This document shows positions 12,179 through 26,481 of a stretch of DNA of 64,000 nt, one piece after another (within the stretch, counting starts at the first letter, position 1; each line of letters starts with the position of its first letter). The stretch comes from Calcarisporiella thermophila CBS 279.70 (Eukaryota > Calcarisporiellomycota). Where the stretch lies: assembly GCF_041956535.1 (NCBI RefSeq), contig NW_027192198.1, forward strand, positions 248,743 through 312,742, in the 5' to 3' direction. A program made the position numbers and the translations under genes. The notes below the pieces were generated by a model. It had not been told where the DNA came from. It was given only the letters and a program-made list of their open reading frames with translations, and ran no database searches.

Positions 12179-13150
12179 AAATAAAATCAGATGGAGAAAG
12201 AGAGTAGGTTTTTGAAGTTGAAGATAGAGTGGCAGACTGTGGGCTTGGATAAGAATGAGGTTGCTCAATGCAATAAGGAGGTTTGTTAGGGTTGATACCA
12301 AGAGATATATCTGAAACGTTATTACTATTTTCTTTATATACTCCAACATGTTCTTGCATATACATCGGGAAAACCACTGGTAGAATGTTGCGGGGCGGTG
12401 GAGCGGGAGGACTACCGTATGTATGAGTGGGAGGAACAGTTGGTTGAGGTCGTTCGCTGTCCTTTTTTCTTTTTTGTCTACGATAGAAAAGGAGTGCTAT
12501 CTCGCTAAGAGTACCAATCAAGACGAGACCTCCTATAGTGGCACCAATATATACACCTTTGGGTACTGTTTCTTGCTCATCCAAATCCGGAGTGTAGACA
12601 GCGTTGGCGGTTGTGACATTGGAAGCTAGATAATCAGACTCTTGAATATTCATTGAAATATAATAATATTGTGAAAATTCCAATCTTTTACCACTGTTCT
12701 GTGAATGGGTCATAAATATACAGAAGTTCTAAGGTTTGAGCATTAGTCAATGTAGTATTCGATTCTCCTCCCAACTCACCTAACAAACTGCGATTTGGTC
12801 CTACAGGAAATGCGTTAGGCAATCATCTCGCGGGTACCTTGGAATTACCGTCGACAATATTCCACGCTATATCGGTTGTATTAAAAGGCGTTGAAAGTTC
12901 GAGCACAAGAAGTTCGGATTGATGCTGATAACTCTGATTGCTCTCTATGTATGTCAAACCTCCATAAACGTATAATCTAAAAAAATTGTTTATTAAATTA
13001 ACATGGTATCTGGCAATAGCTAAAGCATTTAAGGAAATGCTACTTGTTGCCAATGATGGTAGCAGCTGCTCCGTCACGTTTAGTAACACTTATGCACAGG
13101 CTAAGCTGTGCTAGCAATATTATTATATAAATCAGGTAAATTAATATTAT
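12179..13150 (-). pseudogene. Broken kelch-repeat transmembrane protein gene, truncated by the gap
   Basis: Read on the minus strand, the region starts with a signal-peptide-like frame (near 13130-13070) and shifts frame to a kelch blade RLYVYGGLTYIES (about 13010). It continues through ELLVLELSTPFNTTDIAWN and YIYDPFTEQW, and then enters another frame with a membrane segment (GVYIGATIGGLVLIGTLSE) and a Pro/Ser-rich tail cut by the gap. In-frame stops occur after VPAR (about 12823) and after TEQW (about 12690), and most kelch blades are missing. The layout matches the intact 790-aa kelch membrane protein at 53637-56009. I could not find introns that remove the stops, so I call a decayed paralogue. 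Sequencing errors near the gap are an alternative. Confidence 0.6.
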
Positions 13151-13483
13151 TGATTTGAGAGAATACAGTGTAGTTGAATTCCAAAGGTATACAAGAAAAA
13201 CGGGCCAGTTGAACGAATTTATTTTTGAAATTAAGATTTCTGAGCCCCATTTGCCACGAAGTTATTCTCTTCATTATCTCACAGTTTTAATGGAGACTTC
13301 GAGAATTAATCCTCGGTGGCAAATGCAGTCACAGATAAGTCACAAAATTACTTCATAACGGGCGTCCTCTTTTGATGAATATGGATTTATGGCAAAAACG
13401 CTTCTGTGGATTTCTCTGCTCTTTTACTTTCAAATCCCAATTCCTTTAACTGGACCAACAATCTTCCATAATATTTTTCTAAA

Positions 13484-14473
13484 ATGAACTTCGACCATCT
13501 GATACTGAAATTAACCAATCTTTTATTATATATCTTTTTGCTTGGAAGTGGTATTTACGATTTAACTGCAGCTACTTCCCACCATGCCTTCGAGAAGCAC
13601 ATTTCCTTCTTTACTCCCGCAGCATACGCGAATTATGCTTGGCTTTGTAAGCTCCATTTATTTCTATTCTCTGCAGATTAACTTTGATCTTACTTTTTAT
13701 CTCACCTCTTCTAGTGACCTACATTTTGCTTGGCTGCTTCATCGTTATTCAATTTTTTGATCCCTACTCCGAATGCGCCGTTCATGGAGTGGGATGGTTC
13801 TTCCCTCTTGCAATTGTACTAAACGCCATATGGCATGCATTTTGGTCACAGGGTTATATGGTGCTCTCCTTCATTACTATTCTACTTGTGTGTGCCGTAA
13901 TTAGCACTATATATCGCCAATTACGAAATGAGCATCCCGTTAATGGATGGGTGGATGCTTTGTTTGTACATGCACCGTTCTCTTTGTGGCACGGATGGGT
14001 GACTTTTTACGCCGTTCTGAATGCTTTTGCTACATTCGGCCGAAGAGGAGATGGAGAGCCTAAGACGATAGATGTGATTCTGGTAGTGCTTGGATTAATC
14101 TTTTTAGCTTTCACTGTAAGTTTTCTATCTAGAAAGTGAACCCAATCGACACTCACGTCCCGCTTCCTTTTTTTTATCTTTATTAAACTTTATATGTAGG
14201 CTTTTGGCTATGTCGAATACAAGAGGCAAGCATTTCCTCTCTTTCTCGATCATCATTTCTCCTCTGACCTTTCTCTTTATTAGGGGAGATGTTGCAGGCG
14301 CGCTCGTTATCTCCTGGGGTCTCTTCGCCATCTTCGCAAAGCAGCACCACCCAGTCATTCATTGGGTTGCATTTGCGTGTGCCCTATTTGCATTCCTTTA
14401 TCCCTCCAAGCCCTATTTGCTTGACCTTATGCTCCGCCATAGGTCGGAAGAACGCGCACCTCTCATTGCTTGA
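13484..14473 (+). CDS. Polytopic membrane protein of unknown function
   Basis: Four exons (13484-13646, 13715-14115, 14200-14225, 14284-14473) give 259 aa with seven to eight hydrophobic segments. The most conserved-looking block, NGWVDALFVHAPFSLWHGWV, has an APFSLWHGW motif that recalls the VPFSxYLGW segment of bacterial tryptophan-rich membrane proteins distantly related to TspO. This is a weak resemblance, not an assignment. Exon 3 is only 26 nt. The intron after it uses a GC donor (AG then GCAAGC) with a normal TAG acceptor; only this choice restores the frame into RGDVAGALVISWG. The tail is charged (RSEERAPLIA). Confidence 0.75.
14226..14283 (+). other. GC-AG intron in the polytopic membrane protein gene
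   Basis: The exon ends ...AAGAG and is followed by GCAAGC. The acceptor is TTATTAG. No GT donor nearby restores the reading frame, and the AG|GCAAG context is the standard compensation for a GC donor. Length is 58 nt. Confidence 0.8.
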
Positions 14474-14974
14474 AATATACGCGAGCCCTAAGAACAATGC
14501 CGTCTATAAATATAATCTGTAGTAAAGTATTATATTATTTTTATCTTTATTAGCTTTAGTATTCCAGTCATAATACTACATGTTTGAGCACTCGCTTCAA
14601 GAAAAAAGGAAAGAGATATCCATAAATGAAAAAAATGTCAAACTATCTGAGTTCACTTAAAAAGTTTGAAAAATAAAATATATAAAAAGTATTTGTACTA
14701 AAGAATACTTTAATAAAAAATAAGAGAAGAGGAATGGGCCAAGAAGGACAGGTCGAAAGCCGAGAGTGAAAATGAAGATATGAAGAAGAGAGGGAGAAAA
14801 GGGATAAAGAGGATGTGGGGAAGTGGAAGGGGTAGGGAAAAGAGAGAAAACAAACAAGTGTGGATGCCAGGGGATAGAGAAAAGTAAAGGATCCCAAAAG
14901 AGGAAAATAAGATTTGCTCATGTTCTAAGCATAGCATAGAATAAAATATATAAAGTAAATAAAAAAAGTAGTGT
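14474..14974. other. Convergent 3' spacer with a purine-rich tract
   Basis: AT-rich DNA with a purine-rich stretch (about 14720-14900) on the plus strand, which reads as a pyrimidine tract downstream of the zinc-finger gene on the other strand. Small minus-strand frames here are low-complexity and not credible genes. Confidence 0.5.
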
Positions 14975-15660
14975 TTAGTCCAGTCGGTTGAACGAGCGAC
15001 CGCCACGCGGACGCTCAATTAGGCGAGGGTTTTTACGTGCAAGTTCATCTTTAGCCTCCGAGCGGAAATCATGTTCACAAGCATGTCGATCTGGATATCG
15101 ATGCGTATCGCAAAACACATATTCGCATCGGCATCGATTAGTAGACTGCTTCGCAAGAGGGATTTTGGCTTTGCATACAAAGCATCTTCCCTTGTTTGTT
15201 TGAACAGGCTTTGTAGGCTCTTTTTCTTCCTTGTCCTTGTCTGCTTCCAATGGAGGTGCTGCAGGTGCTTCTAAGCTTACGTCTACGCTCACATCCACCT
15301 TGTCATTAGGTGCAGTCTCAATTGCAGTAGACGGCTCCAAAGGTAGAGATTCGGGCATCGCAGCAGGTGTAGGAGACTGAATATTCAGATCTTTGCCTAT
15401 ACGTGGTGATTCTGTAACAGCTGAGAGTGATTGCGCAGCATTCTCAACGTTGGCTTGAGTAGCCTGCTGTTGTTGCTGCTGAGTATCCTTAAAGCATTTA
15501 GAGCACATATAGTTATAAATGGGGCTCCTATTAATCAATGTACAAATAAATTTCGAAATAAATTCCAATATTGATATGGCATATAGAAACTACAGTACCC
15601 ATAGAAGCCACAGTTGTTGATGCAAAATTGGGGAACATCGGGTGAAGACTTATTTTCCAT
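14975..15660 (-). CDS. A20/AN1 zinc-finger protein
   Basis: Two exons (15660-15599, 15527-14975) give 204 aa. The A20 finger spans the splice junction: FCINNCGFYG then SPIYNYMCSKCFKD (C-x4-C-x11-C-x2-C, residues about 13-33). A low-complexity linker rich in Gln, Pro, Glu and Lys follows. The C-terminal AN1 finger has CFVCKAKIP, CRCEYVFCDTHRY and HACEHDF. These proteins (ZFAND5/6 and plant stress-associated proteins) bind ubiquitin chains through A20 and act in proteasome and stress responses. The role in this fungus is inferred. The splice through the A20 finger makes the start at 15660 secure. Confidence 0.92.
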
Positions 15661-16128
15661 GATCGGCTCAGATTAAAAGATATGAGTTTTAACGGTAATT
15701 ACTAGGAGGGGCGAGGTGAAAACCCGTACGAACGCAACGATTATAAAGTGAATTATTTCTTATGATTAAGGAGCTCTTGGCAAAAATCTGAATAGATTAA
15801 AGGTTTAGAATAAGCAAGGGGTTATTATGAAAACTAAAAAAAGGCAAATAAATGGCTCTTCATAGGAAATCCTGGGTGGGAACATTTCCTGCTAAAGAAA
15901 ACAGCTAATACGAACTCCATCTGATTAACACCCTACCTCTCTTCGAGTTTGTGCGCAGAAATATGGCAGTCTGGACTTGTAATTGAGAATAAAAATTTGG
16001 ATGCTTTGCGAAATGAAGAAAAAAAAAGGAAAAAAAGACCATTGCCAATGTGTTCGTCATCACTGCTATCTCGCAGATGCGCCACCCCATTTCTCCGCTA
16101 CATTTTCCTCCGTCTCTTTAAAAATAAT
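15661..16128. promoter_or_regulatory. Divergent promoter between the A20/AN1 gene and IND1
   Basis: 468-bp spacer between divergent genes. An in-frame upstream extension of IND1 exon 1 exists from 15949, but it does not look like protein sequence. Confidence 0.45.
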
Positions 16129-17395
16129 ATGTATAGAATCCCGACTCCTCATCGCATCTTTTCTCGATCATGCACCCGATATTTCACAACAACAAAAAGC
16201 TGCTATCATGATAATCCACTTGTAAGTTATCGCAAGATATTCGATAGTATCAATTGTGTTTGAATATTGCATTTTACACGATTTATTTGTGAAAGGGACT
16301 CCCACGTCAAAAACAACAGCCACCTACCCTTCCAAGACGCGGTGGAGTAACTCCAGAGAAAAGGCGATTACCAGGTGTAAAGCATATTATTGCAGTTGCT
16401 TCTGGAAAGGGAGGTGTAGGAAAATCAACTACAGCTGGTAAATCTTCAATATTACTGCGTGTTTTTACATTAATTTACTATAACACCACGAACCTATTGG
16501 TTATAAAGTAAATATAGCTCTAGCTGCTTCATCACTGAAAAAAAAAGTGGGCATTCTCGATGCCGATCTATTTGGACCTTCTATTCCAAAACTTATGAAC
16601 CTTAAGGGAGAGCCGGAATTGAACGCGAATAGTCTGTATAATTGGCATTAAGCGAATTGGCCAATGTTCTAATTGTTCTCTATTCTGCATCAGATCAGCT
16701 AATACCACTGATTAATTTTGGGGTAAGGTGCATGTCTATGGGTTTCCTGGTCGGTGAGGAATCGCCAGTTGTCTGGCGTGGACTTATGGTATATATATAC
16801 AGTGCAAAATCTAAAATGGCATACTTGACTAATTCTTCGCCCTTGTGTTAGGTTATGAAAGCGCTTCAACAGCTCCTTCACCAAGTTCAGTGGGGAGATC
16901 TCGATCTTTTGGTGATCGACATGCCTCCAGGAACGGGTGATACACAGCTTACTATTAGCCAACAAATCGCTCTAAGTGGGGCAGTGATTATTTCAACACC
17001 ACAAGATATTGCACTTATCGATGCGCGTAAAGGTACAAATATGTTCAAGAAGGTGGATGTGCCTGTAAGTGAATGCCGTTCTATAATGCCCAATTTCTCT
17101 TTGTTTCCTAAATGATATCCCAACTATATAGATCCTTGGTATCGTGCAGAATATGTCTCTCTACATATGTCCTAATTGTCAACACCAATCACATATATTC
17201 GGTCATAACGGAGCGGCCGATTTTGCTAAGGAATCGGGCGTCGATTTTCTAGGAGACGTGCCTCTACATGCAGATATCTGCGAACTCTCTGATAAAGGCC
17301 AACCGATTGTAGCTTCTAGACCAGAGAGCATCCACTCAAAAGCCTATCGTGATATTGCAGAAAAAATTATCCAAAAGCTATTTGTAAACAATTAA
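16129..17395 (+). CDS. IND1: Mitochondrial Fe-S assembly ATPase Ind1/NUBPL
   Basis: Six exons (16129-16221, 16296-16437, 16509-16631, 16694-16788, 16852-17064, 17132-17395) give 309 aa. The N-terminus [19 protein letters not shown] is Arg/Ser-rich without acids, a mitochondrial presequence. The Mrp/NBP35 P-loop is [11 protein letters not shown]. Other family motifs are [46 protein letters not shown], and the Fe-S-binding CPNC near residue 225. Ind1/NUBPL delivers iron-sulfur clusters to respiratory complex I, so its presence predicts that this fungus has complex I. Donor choice for the third intron (GTCTGT) is weak but is the only one that keeps frame. Confidence 0.93.
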
Positions 17396-17869
17396 AGTGC
17401 CAGCCATTTAGAATAGATCATAAATTTGAATCTGATAGATTTTGGTTCTAGACTATTGAATTATTGATATCCCTTTTGCTTTATTGATGAGATTTCTGCC
17501 GGTTAAGAGCCTTGCTTTTTCTTCTTATTTTCAAAGATGATCTTAGATTTCCAACTGCCTTCACATTTCAAATAGTTTTGGCTTCATCGATAGGTTGTGG
17601 CGACTTGAGCTTTATTAATATGGGAAAGTGTCGTGTTTTAAATTTAAGAAAACCAATTGAGGCTAGCTTGCCCAAAAATTGATTTCTGAAAATTTCAATG
17701 ATCTGATAGCCAACTCTAAATACGTTAGAACTGTCAACTCTCAATTTCCTTTAAGTAGCATCATTCCATTACATAACGTGTTTACTATCACTCATGCTTC
17801 TGAGAGATTTAATTTGAATATCGAACCTAACATTTGGAATATATATTGTTATAATTCACTACCACAGAT
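17396..17869. other. Spacer between IND1 and the SAM-domain gene
   Basis: AT-rich. One frame (17679-17918) overlaps the start of the next gene but has no recognisable content. The sequence CCACAG just before the next ATG could be a leader-intron acceptor. Confidence 0.4.
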
Positions 17870-18921
17870 ATGCAAACTACTAACGATCGGTCAATGGCAT
17901 TTGCATTGCTGGGATTAAAAGATTTACGTGGGACGAAAAGGACATATCAGGTCGAAGAGGAGGATGCAGAAAGGCAGAGGTTGCCTGAGAGCAACGGTCC
18001 ATTATGCAAAAAAAGATGTGAAGATAAAGTGGAGCAAATGGAAAATGATGTGCGTAATTTTCTCTCGCGTGTAGGGATACTAGAGTACATTGACAAGTTT
18101 TTAGAGGAAGGGTTTGATCAGCTTAAAGCAGTAAGTGATTGTGTCCGCATTGCCAAATATTCACCGGATGCACTATTTCTCATGTCTTTTTGCAATCCAG
18201 TTGTTTGATGTGACAGAAGAAGATTTAATTGCTATTGGAGTAAAGAGAGGTCATCGAAGAGTATGTTCTCTTTGCCAAACATCCCACTGCTCATGGGCTA
18301 ACTTCACAAACTATTATTTAGCTTCTCCAACTTGAAATTGCCATCTCCAAGGGACAGCCGCCACCCTCCCTTAAATATTTCTACTACTTATTGCGCCAGA
18401 ACAAACTCCATCCAATGTGGACCTCCCATCAGACTTTGCAACCTTCTTCCATCCCACGTACAACTTGCCAACCCTCGTCAAGCTTATCTTCAAATTCCCC
18501 TACCACCCTAGGAAGCAGGGCTTCGTTGCAATTCTTTGAAATCATTGACAACCAAAATCCATTAGGATCTGAAGGGATAAGGAAGCAAAAACACAGAGCA
18601 AAATGGTCGAATTCATTTCCTACGCATTGGAAATACTCTTCCACGCAAAATAGCATTGCTGAGGAAGCGCCTGAAACTGCAAATGAAGAAATAGGGAGCC
18701 CACGAAAAACCTCAAAGGATTCGAGGAGCGCGTCTTCAGGGAATGGAAGTGGGTATATATCTGATAGCAGCGGAAACAACGGTACTGGAGATAACTCTGC
18801 AGGATCGGATGAGTTTATCCCAAAACCGGCCATAGCGATTGGGGCAACCTCAGTAAACATCAAGAGCACTATAGTATCTTCAGATTCTGGCTATAGCACA
18901 TATCTGCAGAACTCTAAATAG
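17870..18921 (+). CDS. SAM-domain protein, probable regulator
   Basis: Three exons (17870-18130, 18201-18260, 18322-18921) give 306 aa. A sterile alpha motif spans residues about 58-118 and all three exons: FLSRVGILEYIDKFLEEGF, LFDVTEEDLIAIGVKRGHRR, LLQLEIAISKG. The arrangement of a short head with a SAM and GHRRxLQ resembles the SAM part of fungal SAM-plus-HMG-box proteins. No HMG box can be seen; the C-terminal 180 residues are Ser/Asn/Thr-rich and look disordered. The N-terminus has basic pairs (KRTY, KKRCEDK). SAM domains mediate oligomerisation or protein-protein contact. Function is unknown. Confidence 0.8.
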
Positions 18922-19098
18922 ACAAATAATACAGTTTTTTATTTATCTATTCTATAATTCATGTTTTTTTTTAACTCTTCAGTGTGAAAAATTGCCGCAT
19001 TTATGCTCTTTCGTATTTTCTTACACTATTTATTTTCGTCTCAATCTCTGGCATTTCCAACCATTTCAGATTCGTTATAGGGGATGAAATATGAAAGT

Positions 19099-21910
19099 CT
19101 ATATTGTGTTTTCCTGGATATTTGTAATTAAAAAGGCCAGCTCAAACGCTAAATCTTTCAAGCGTTGCTCCTGTCCTCCCCCTTCTCCTACAAAATGTCC
19201 CCTACCCTCCACCTTCGCCAATACTAGTCTCTCAGGGTTTTTTCCATCTTTCGGAGTTTCCGATTGCTGTCTGGCTCGCATTCTGGCAACCAATTTTAAG
19301 GGCTGCCAGCAAGCAACCCTCTGATCCTTCATTCCTCCAGTTACAAGCACTGAAGTCTCTTGCCTTCCGGTAGGCACATTTTCGTACGGCGAATACCGCG
19401 AGATTACATCGTAGGCTTTCTCATCAACAGCTGGGTTACCCCATTCACTGTACTCAACTCTAGTCAAAGGCAGGTCTGGATTAAGCATTGCACTCAGGGG
19501 ATCAACAAATGGAACTCGGAGAACGACCGCTCTAAACATATTTGGTCGCAAATGAAGCATTCCACCGACTAATAGCCCCCCCGCACTCGCCCCAAGAGCA
19601 GCCATTTTTTGAGGTTTTGTCAGCCCTGCTTTAATGAGATGCTCTCCAACAGCGGACAAATCTTTGAAACTGTTTTCCTTGTTATCCAGTTTCCCAGCTT
19701 CGTACCACCGTCTCCCAAGTTCGCCACCTCCACGAACATGTGCCAGAGCAATAACCCAGCGTCTCTCCAAAAGGGGAAAATGCTCAAGCCGAAACTTGGC
19801 ATCAGTGGAGATACCATATGCACCATAAGACGTCAGTAGCACAGGATTAGCACCATTTAGCTTAATCCCCTTTTTGAATAGTAGCGTAATGGGGACTTTA
19901 GTACCGTCCTCAGAAGTAGCGTGTATCTGAGTGGAGTCGTATTCTGAACGGTCGAAGCCTAAAAATGGTAACTTCGGTTAGGAAAAAAGAAAGTATATTA
20001 AACTGGTCTATATAGATTCCCAGACATTACCATAGATTGGGTGTAATCGTACGGGTTTCAACTTGCGCTTCCCCATATCATATTCCCATGTTGATTCATG
20101 TGCAAATGGCGAGTCAATTGTGAATCGGAACACCTCTGTATCATATTCCTGTTTGCAAACATGAACCAGTTAACATGACCCTCAGAATAGCCAATAGATA
20201 TTGGGATTGAGCAGCGCATACCAAATTGGTTCCCGCTCCAACCACACAATGTTTTTCTGGTAATGGCACCTCATGGGTATTCATGCTTCTTAAATCGCAG
20301 CATTTGATTACAGGCAATCCATCTCTCCTCCCATATATCACGAGAAAATCCTTAAATATATCCACGTCTTCAATTTTCTCATTCTCGCCAACTGAAAATA
20401 GGTCCGTCCAACCTACACGCGAGGGCTGTTCGTCTGGTGCTTGAACGAGTTTGAACTCGCCAGTGGACGAAGTATTGGTGAGAATGTAAAATTGATTCTA
20501 AGTAAACAGCATGTTAAGATCATAATAAAGGCTTGCGAAAACAAAAATACCTTACTTCGTGATGATCAACATAGTACTCAACTCCTTCTTGGCGCGGTTC
20601 AATCACTTGTGGTTGTGGAGCTCCATTCGCAAAATCGTGGTGCGCGTTTAGAACTCTTACTTCAGATGATGAAAGAGTATTTAAATCTATAGTTATATAT
20701 TTCTAAGGGAATAAAAATTTTGATAAGCGATGTTCGGATTCAACCCGGCCTACTAAATAATGTGAGCTACCTTGTCTTTTGTACTCCCTATATCTACAAA
20801 TACACTCTGATCCTTTTCCTCGTATATAAGCATGTCCTCAGACTGTGGGGTCCCAATTCGATGCGCATACACCTTACATGGTCGAAGCTGTTCGTCAGGG
20901 ACCGTGTAATACATATATTTATTGTCGCCAGACCACACAAAATTGAACACGTCGTGAAGTATATCATCCTAATATATTAAAACAATAAAATTCGGGCTAT
21001 CATCCGGTAATTTTCTATGTTAAGGGGCTCACCTTAAAGTTGGAACCATCGTCCAGAGCACGAAACATTACTGTGCCCACCTCTGCCCCTTCATATTCAA
21101 CTGCGTAAGCAAATACGCGTTGATCATGAGATATCAGCACCTTTCTAATCGATGCAGTGGGGGGTAGATGATTTGAATCGAGGAGGATTTCCTCGTTTGA
21201 CGTACCCACGCGTCGGCGGCAGTACACAATTCCCCTATCGTTGGTGCGGGAATAATATTCATAGCCACTCACGTACGTGGTAATAGGAGGCATAATTTTT
21301 GGAGTACGAAGCTTTTTGCGCATTTCCTGTTTGAAGAGCAGAGATTAATAGCTATATGTATCAAGGTAATATTGCGCTTGCATACACGCTGAAGAATCCG
21401 TTGCAATAGGTTCGTCCTCTTCATAGCATCACTGGTATATAGGTTTTCCTCTTCAATATATTTTTCAAGCTCCTATAATACTAACATTAGTGTCATGTTA
21501 ACTGATTAACGACTTTGAGAAACGGAAACTCACTGTATTATCTTCCTCCATCCACTTATATTCGTCCGTTCGTTCCCTCCCAAAGTGAGTCTCCGTTACC
21601 GAAATCCGCTTTGCCACGGGTGGTAGTATGGTTCGTTTTCTAATGTGTATTTGATTAACGGAGCCTTTTTAATATAATACTAAGAGACATACGAGAATAC
21701 ATCGCGAATGTTAGAAAGTATGGAGACATGGCGAGTGGATGGCTGGTAATTGGCTCGGAGTAATGATAATGCTGCAATAAATATATTAGGAGGAGTTAAT
21801 GTCAAAGATAACTTACAGTATAAGCAAATAGTGAGTTTACATTTCGCAAAACAAGGCCAATTATGATGGCACGTATACCTAAAGGTTAGCAGTAGTTTAC
21901 GGGTTGCCAT
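19099..21910 (-). CDS. Oligopeptidase B-type serine peptidase (family S9A)
   Basis: Ten exons on the minus strand: 21910-21817, 21771-21693, 21639-21534, 21472-21386, 21326-21033, 20968-20771, 20702-20556, 20497-20222, 20148-20031 and 19958-19099. All are in phase and give 752 aa. The N-terminal beta-propeller shows KRISVTETHFGRERTDEYKW, YEYYSRTNDRGIVYCRR and HDVFNFVWSGDN. The catalytic domain has TSYGAYG, HVRGGGELGRRWY, GASAGG (Ser about 591), GGMKDQRV (Asp about 678) and EGRGHF (His about 721). Oligopeptidase B cleaves short peptides after basic residues. The leader (MATRKLLLTFRYT...) could be a mitochondrial signal. The first intron donor is uncertain; GTAAGT at 21816 is chosen because it is strong and keeps frame. 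Confidence 0.93.
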
Positions 21911-22503
21911 TTTTGCAACCTAATGTCTTAGTATCGAGGTTACTATTCCTACCTGTTAATTTATATAAGCCACATGTAAACTCAAATCTATTAAATGGGC
22001 AAAATAATGCACTTTAAATGTCCATATATTCGAATGCTTGAATTAATTTTGGTAGCCTATGTATATATGTTATTCAACATCTCTTAATAATAAATAACAC
22101 AAAAAATGAAATATTTGTGTCTTAGTGCACTTCAGAGGAAGATATACAAATTTTGGAGTGATAGTAGAGCTTATGATTGTACCTTTTCAACTAACAACGG
22201 TCGAGAGGTGCGTCAATAGCACTATTTACAAGCATTTAAAATCAAATAGGCGCATGGGACTTGTATTATACTCATTTGAGCCATAGCTGAGTTTGCTAAA
22301 TAGGGGTTATGTCGTCTAAATTTATGCATATCGTTCGATGGATGAGCATATTGCGTTCACACTTGCATTGTACTCTTGCACTCTTGCACTCTTTCATGAA
22401 GAGCCACCATTAATAATGTTTACATTTTCGGCAAAAAAGATGATATCTATTAAAACATTCTTTATATTTAACAGTTTTTCAAGTCTATTGAGGAGAATGG
22501 AGG
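21911..22503. other. AT-rich spacer upstream of oligopeptidase B
   Basis: Promoter of the oligopeptidase gene (to its right on the minus strand) plus the 3' region of the uL15m gene. There are many short A/T runs and no gene. Confidence 0.5.
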
Positions 22504-23499
22504 CTATTGGGCTTGTGGTGTAGTTGCGGAGACTCTCAAGTTTTCAATAATTGCAGGATCAGCTAGGTAACCCCTGTGTTGAGGATCCGAGTACCACTCT
22601 AAACAAAAAAAAAGCTAGATTAGTAAAATATTCAGTTTCTTTTCAATATGAACTTTACCAATATCCTTCTTCCGAACCGGATTTGCAAACTTGGGAAGCC
22701 GGACGAACTTTTCGGGATGAAGCAGTACTCTCATTCCCAGTGCATTATAATAGCGACACGTGATCTTCCCTCCAGCACGTTCAACGGCTTCAATGGCCTT
22801 CTGAGATGCCCGTGATACCTCAATGGTTATAGGAGTATGGAAGTGCTCTGCACCCTGTAGAATGATTGAAAGATATTATATCATTCATATTGGCCCCAAG
22901 AGATGTCGTGTAAACAAAAATTCTTACATCAGCCAAAAGCTTAATTCCGTCTTTGACTCGATGCACGCACCGATTGTCCAAGAGGTCCTTCATTGTAATA
23001 GGCTTCGTAGGATCCAATCGCCCAGTGTCAATCCAGTGTTGGATTCGATCCAAATTTACGGGCTGGTATTCACGATGATTTCTATTGGAAAAAGTTTAAA
23101 ATTATCATGTTTAGCGTTATGCCTAATCTCCTTCTTTTCTCTACATTGCCTGGTAACGAATATAAAAATTAAAGGGGCTACTTACACATTATAGAATCCA
23201 CGTTTTGGAAACCGATTTGTGAGGGGGGTTTGACCTCCTTCAAAACCCTGGCTTGGCCTCCAGCTCCCACCTCGTGCCTTTTGACCCTTATGACCACGGC
23301 CTGCTGTCTTCCCCTTTCCAGAACCAGGGCCACGGCCAACGCGTGTTCGTTGGGATACAGCACCGGGATTATCTGCAAGCGATGCTAAAGAAATCTTTGT
23401 TTTTGGTGGCTGTATAAGGCTAGCAAGGTGTCTGGACGGTGTGTAGCGCAGTGTGTGTGAGCGCACTGCAAAAGTGCGCACCCATTGTGTGGCGAACAT
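22504..23499 (-). CDS. MRPL10: Mitochondrial large-subunit ribosomal protein uL15m
   Basis: Four exons (23499-23186, 23081-22928, 22854-22659, 22598-22504) give 252 aa. A mitochondrial presequence ([19 protein letters not shown]) precedes the L15 core: [32 protein letters not shown] and [19 protein letters not shown]. The second half has [17 protein letters not shown] and ITMKDLLDN, then the uL15 signature [21 protein letters not shown] and the tail extension typical of mitochondrial forms. uL15 is a large-subunit assembly protein. The gene is divergent from SEC23, 260 bp away. Confidence 0.94.
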
Positions 23500-23738
23500 G
23501 GTACTGAATCTCGAAGAGATGATCAGTCGATACTAATTGCAACAATTTTGTTTACTCCTTTCTTCTTCCTTTCTCCGTGGTGTGGCTTGAAGAAAAATCG
23601 ACCCTTGGAAATTTTTGGTCCAATCATACGTTTCCACCCGTGAACTCTTACTTTTCGCGTCGGCTCTGAGTGTCTTGCCCACATTCTCTTCTAAAGCAAT
23701 TCCCTCCATTTTCCTCCGAATAATCAGTAGCCCAATAG

Positions 23739-26481
<2,743 letters not shown>

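Noticed and set aside
11505-12713. Long frames crossing the N-run
   Set aside because: They consist mainly of untranslatable N codons and are artefacts.
12823-13089. TGA/TAA read-through or a variant genetic code in the kelch fragment
   Set aside because: All other genes in the window use TGA, TAA and TAG as stops and none needs reassignment, so decay is simpler.
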